Shown: positions 58,111 to 58,366 of the stretch, one piece after another | Position numbering within the stretch: the stretch's first letter is position 1 | Layout: each line of letters begins with the position of its first letter | Assembly: GCA_023398815.1 (NCBI GenBank) | Contig: JAEWRW010000050.1 | Span: 1 to 58,366, forward strand | DNA length: 58,366 nucleotides | Direction: 5' to 3' | Origin: Bacillota bacterium | GTDB lineage: Bacteria; Bacillota; Clostridia; Christensenellales; UMGS416 | Program-made: the position numbers and the translations under genes | The notes under the pieces: model-generated | Told to the model about the DNA's origin: nothing | What the model saw: only the letters and a program-made list of their open reading frames with translations | The model's database searches: none

Positions 58111-58139
58111 TTGACAAACGAGAGTTGAGCAGGTATAAT
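58111..58139 (+). promoter_or_regulatory. rRNA operon promoter P2
   Basis: Perfect TTGACA (58111-58116), 17-base spacer, perfect TATAAT (58134-58139). The leader that follows contains CCTTGAAAACCGAATAGAGC, typical of clostridial pre-16S. Confidence 0.92.
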
Positions 58140-58272
58140 ACGAAATTGTCGCCCGTGCGACAAGGCGCACCTTGAAAACCGAATAGAGCAAGAAGAGTGA
58201 GAAAGACAAACGCGATTCATTTGAGTGAAAAAGGCAAAGCTCCACTTGAAAGAGTGGGGATTTAGTCAGAGA

Positions 58273-58366
58273 TTGAACATGAGAGTTTGATCCTGGCTCA
58301 GGACGAACGCTGGCGGCGTGCCTGACCCATGCAAGTCGAACGAAGGTGTAGCAATACACCTGAGTG
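58273..58366 (+). rRNA. rrs: 16S ribosomal RNA, 5' end (truncated by window edge)
   Basis: The universal 5' region AGAGTTTGATCCTGGCTCAG lies at 58282-58301, followed by GACGAACGCTGGCGGCGTGC and, after a variant stretch, ATGCAAGTCGAAC. The mature end is placed about 9 bases before AGAGTTTG by analogy. Only about 94 bases are present, so no classification is attempted beyond Firmicutes-like. Confidence 0.97.

Overview
The window looks like chromosomal DNA of a GC-rich, low-synteny clostridial Firmicute (Clostridia, probably Oscillospirales-like). The signs are strong AGGAGG-type ribosome binding sites, consensus sigma-A promoters, a DnaD/DnaC-type primosome pair, a DUF5711-CvpA pair, Gram-positive lipoproteins and a collagen-like surface protein. 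The right edge enters the 5' end of a 16S rRNA gene behind two consensus promoters. The species cannot be named from this sequence. I see no phage, insertion sequence, CRISPR array or tRNA gene.

Layout. 1-7.0 kb, minus strand: a collagen-like Gly-Pro-Thr protein running off the left edge, a six-gene operon (HAD phosphatase, internally duplicated membrane protein, two tandem GNAT acetyltransferases, AAA ATPase, unknown protein) and a HelD-type helicase. 7.1-16.3 kb, plus strand: a secreted LRR/papain-like/InlB/FN3 protein split by a frameshift, then a redox block (NADH dehydrogenase fused to a DoxX-like membrane domain, polyprenyl diphosphate synthase, FMN-binding lipoprotein, ApbE flavin transferase) resembling part of a flavin-based extracellular electron transfer locus. 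16.8-22.3 kb: lipid kinase, DUF5711, CvpA, ECF sigma factor and its membrane partner. 22.4-31 kb: two tail-to-tail merged genes, an oxidoreductase/CDP-alcohol transferase pair, GtrA, PP2C phosphatase, a Fur-family regulator, MnmE, an XRE/DUF2975 pair and several tiny membrane proteins. 31.4-35.6 kb: small-molecule catabolism (Gfo/Idh/MocA oxidoreductase, metallo-beta-lactamase fold, DsrE, ThuA, SDR). 35.7-38.9 kb: CheW and a chemoreceptor. 39.2-43.2 kb, minus: TadA, nucleotidyltransferase, DnaC, DnaD. 43.4-47.1 kb: URO-D-like protein, MurG, GH51 arabinofuranosidase. 48-51.4 kb: a solute-binding lipoprotein coupled to a GGDEF-EAL protein. 51.5-57.6 kb: divergent HxlR/nitroreductase, SecD/SecF, a second XRE/membrane pair and a nucleoside hydrolase. 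58.0 kb on: rRNA promoters and the start of 16S rRNA.

The most unusual content is intergenic. Three loci carry a roughly 220-nt element whose five helices are kept by compensatory base changes, so it is very probably a structured RNA; I cannot assign it to a known family. About a dozen further intergenic intervals carry a second composite repeat, recognised by a hairpin with a conserved loop (GCRCAKGTCG) on a variable but complementary stem. This repeat often begins at a stop codon and sometimes ends as an intrinsic terminator. One copy is flanked by a 28-bp direct repeat. At all three structured-RNA loci a copy of the second repeat lies just upstream.
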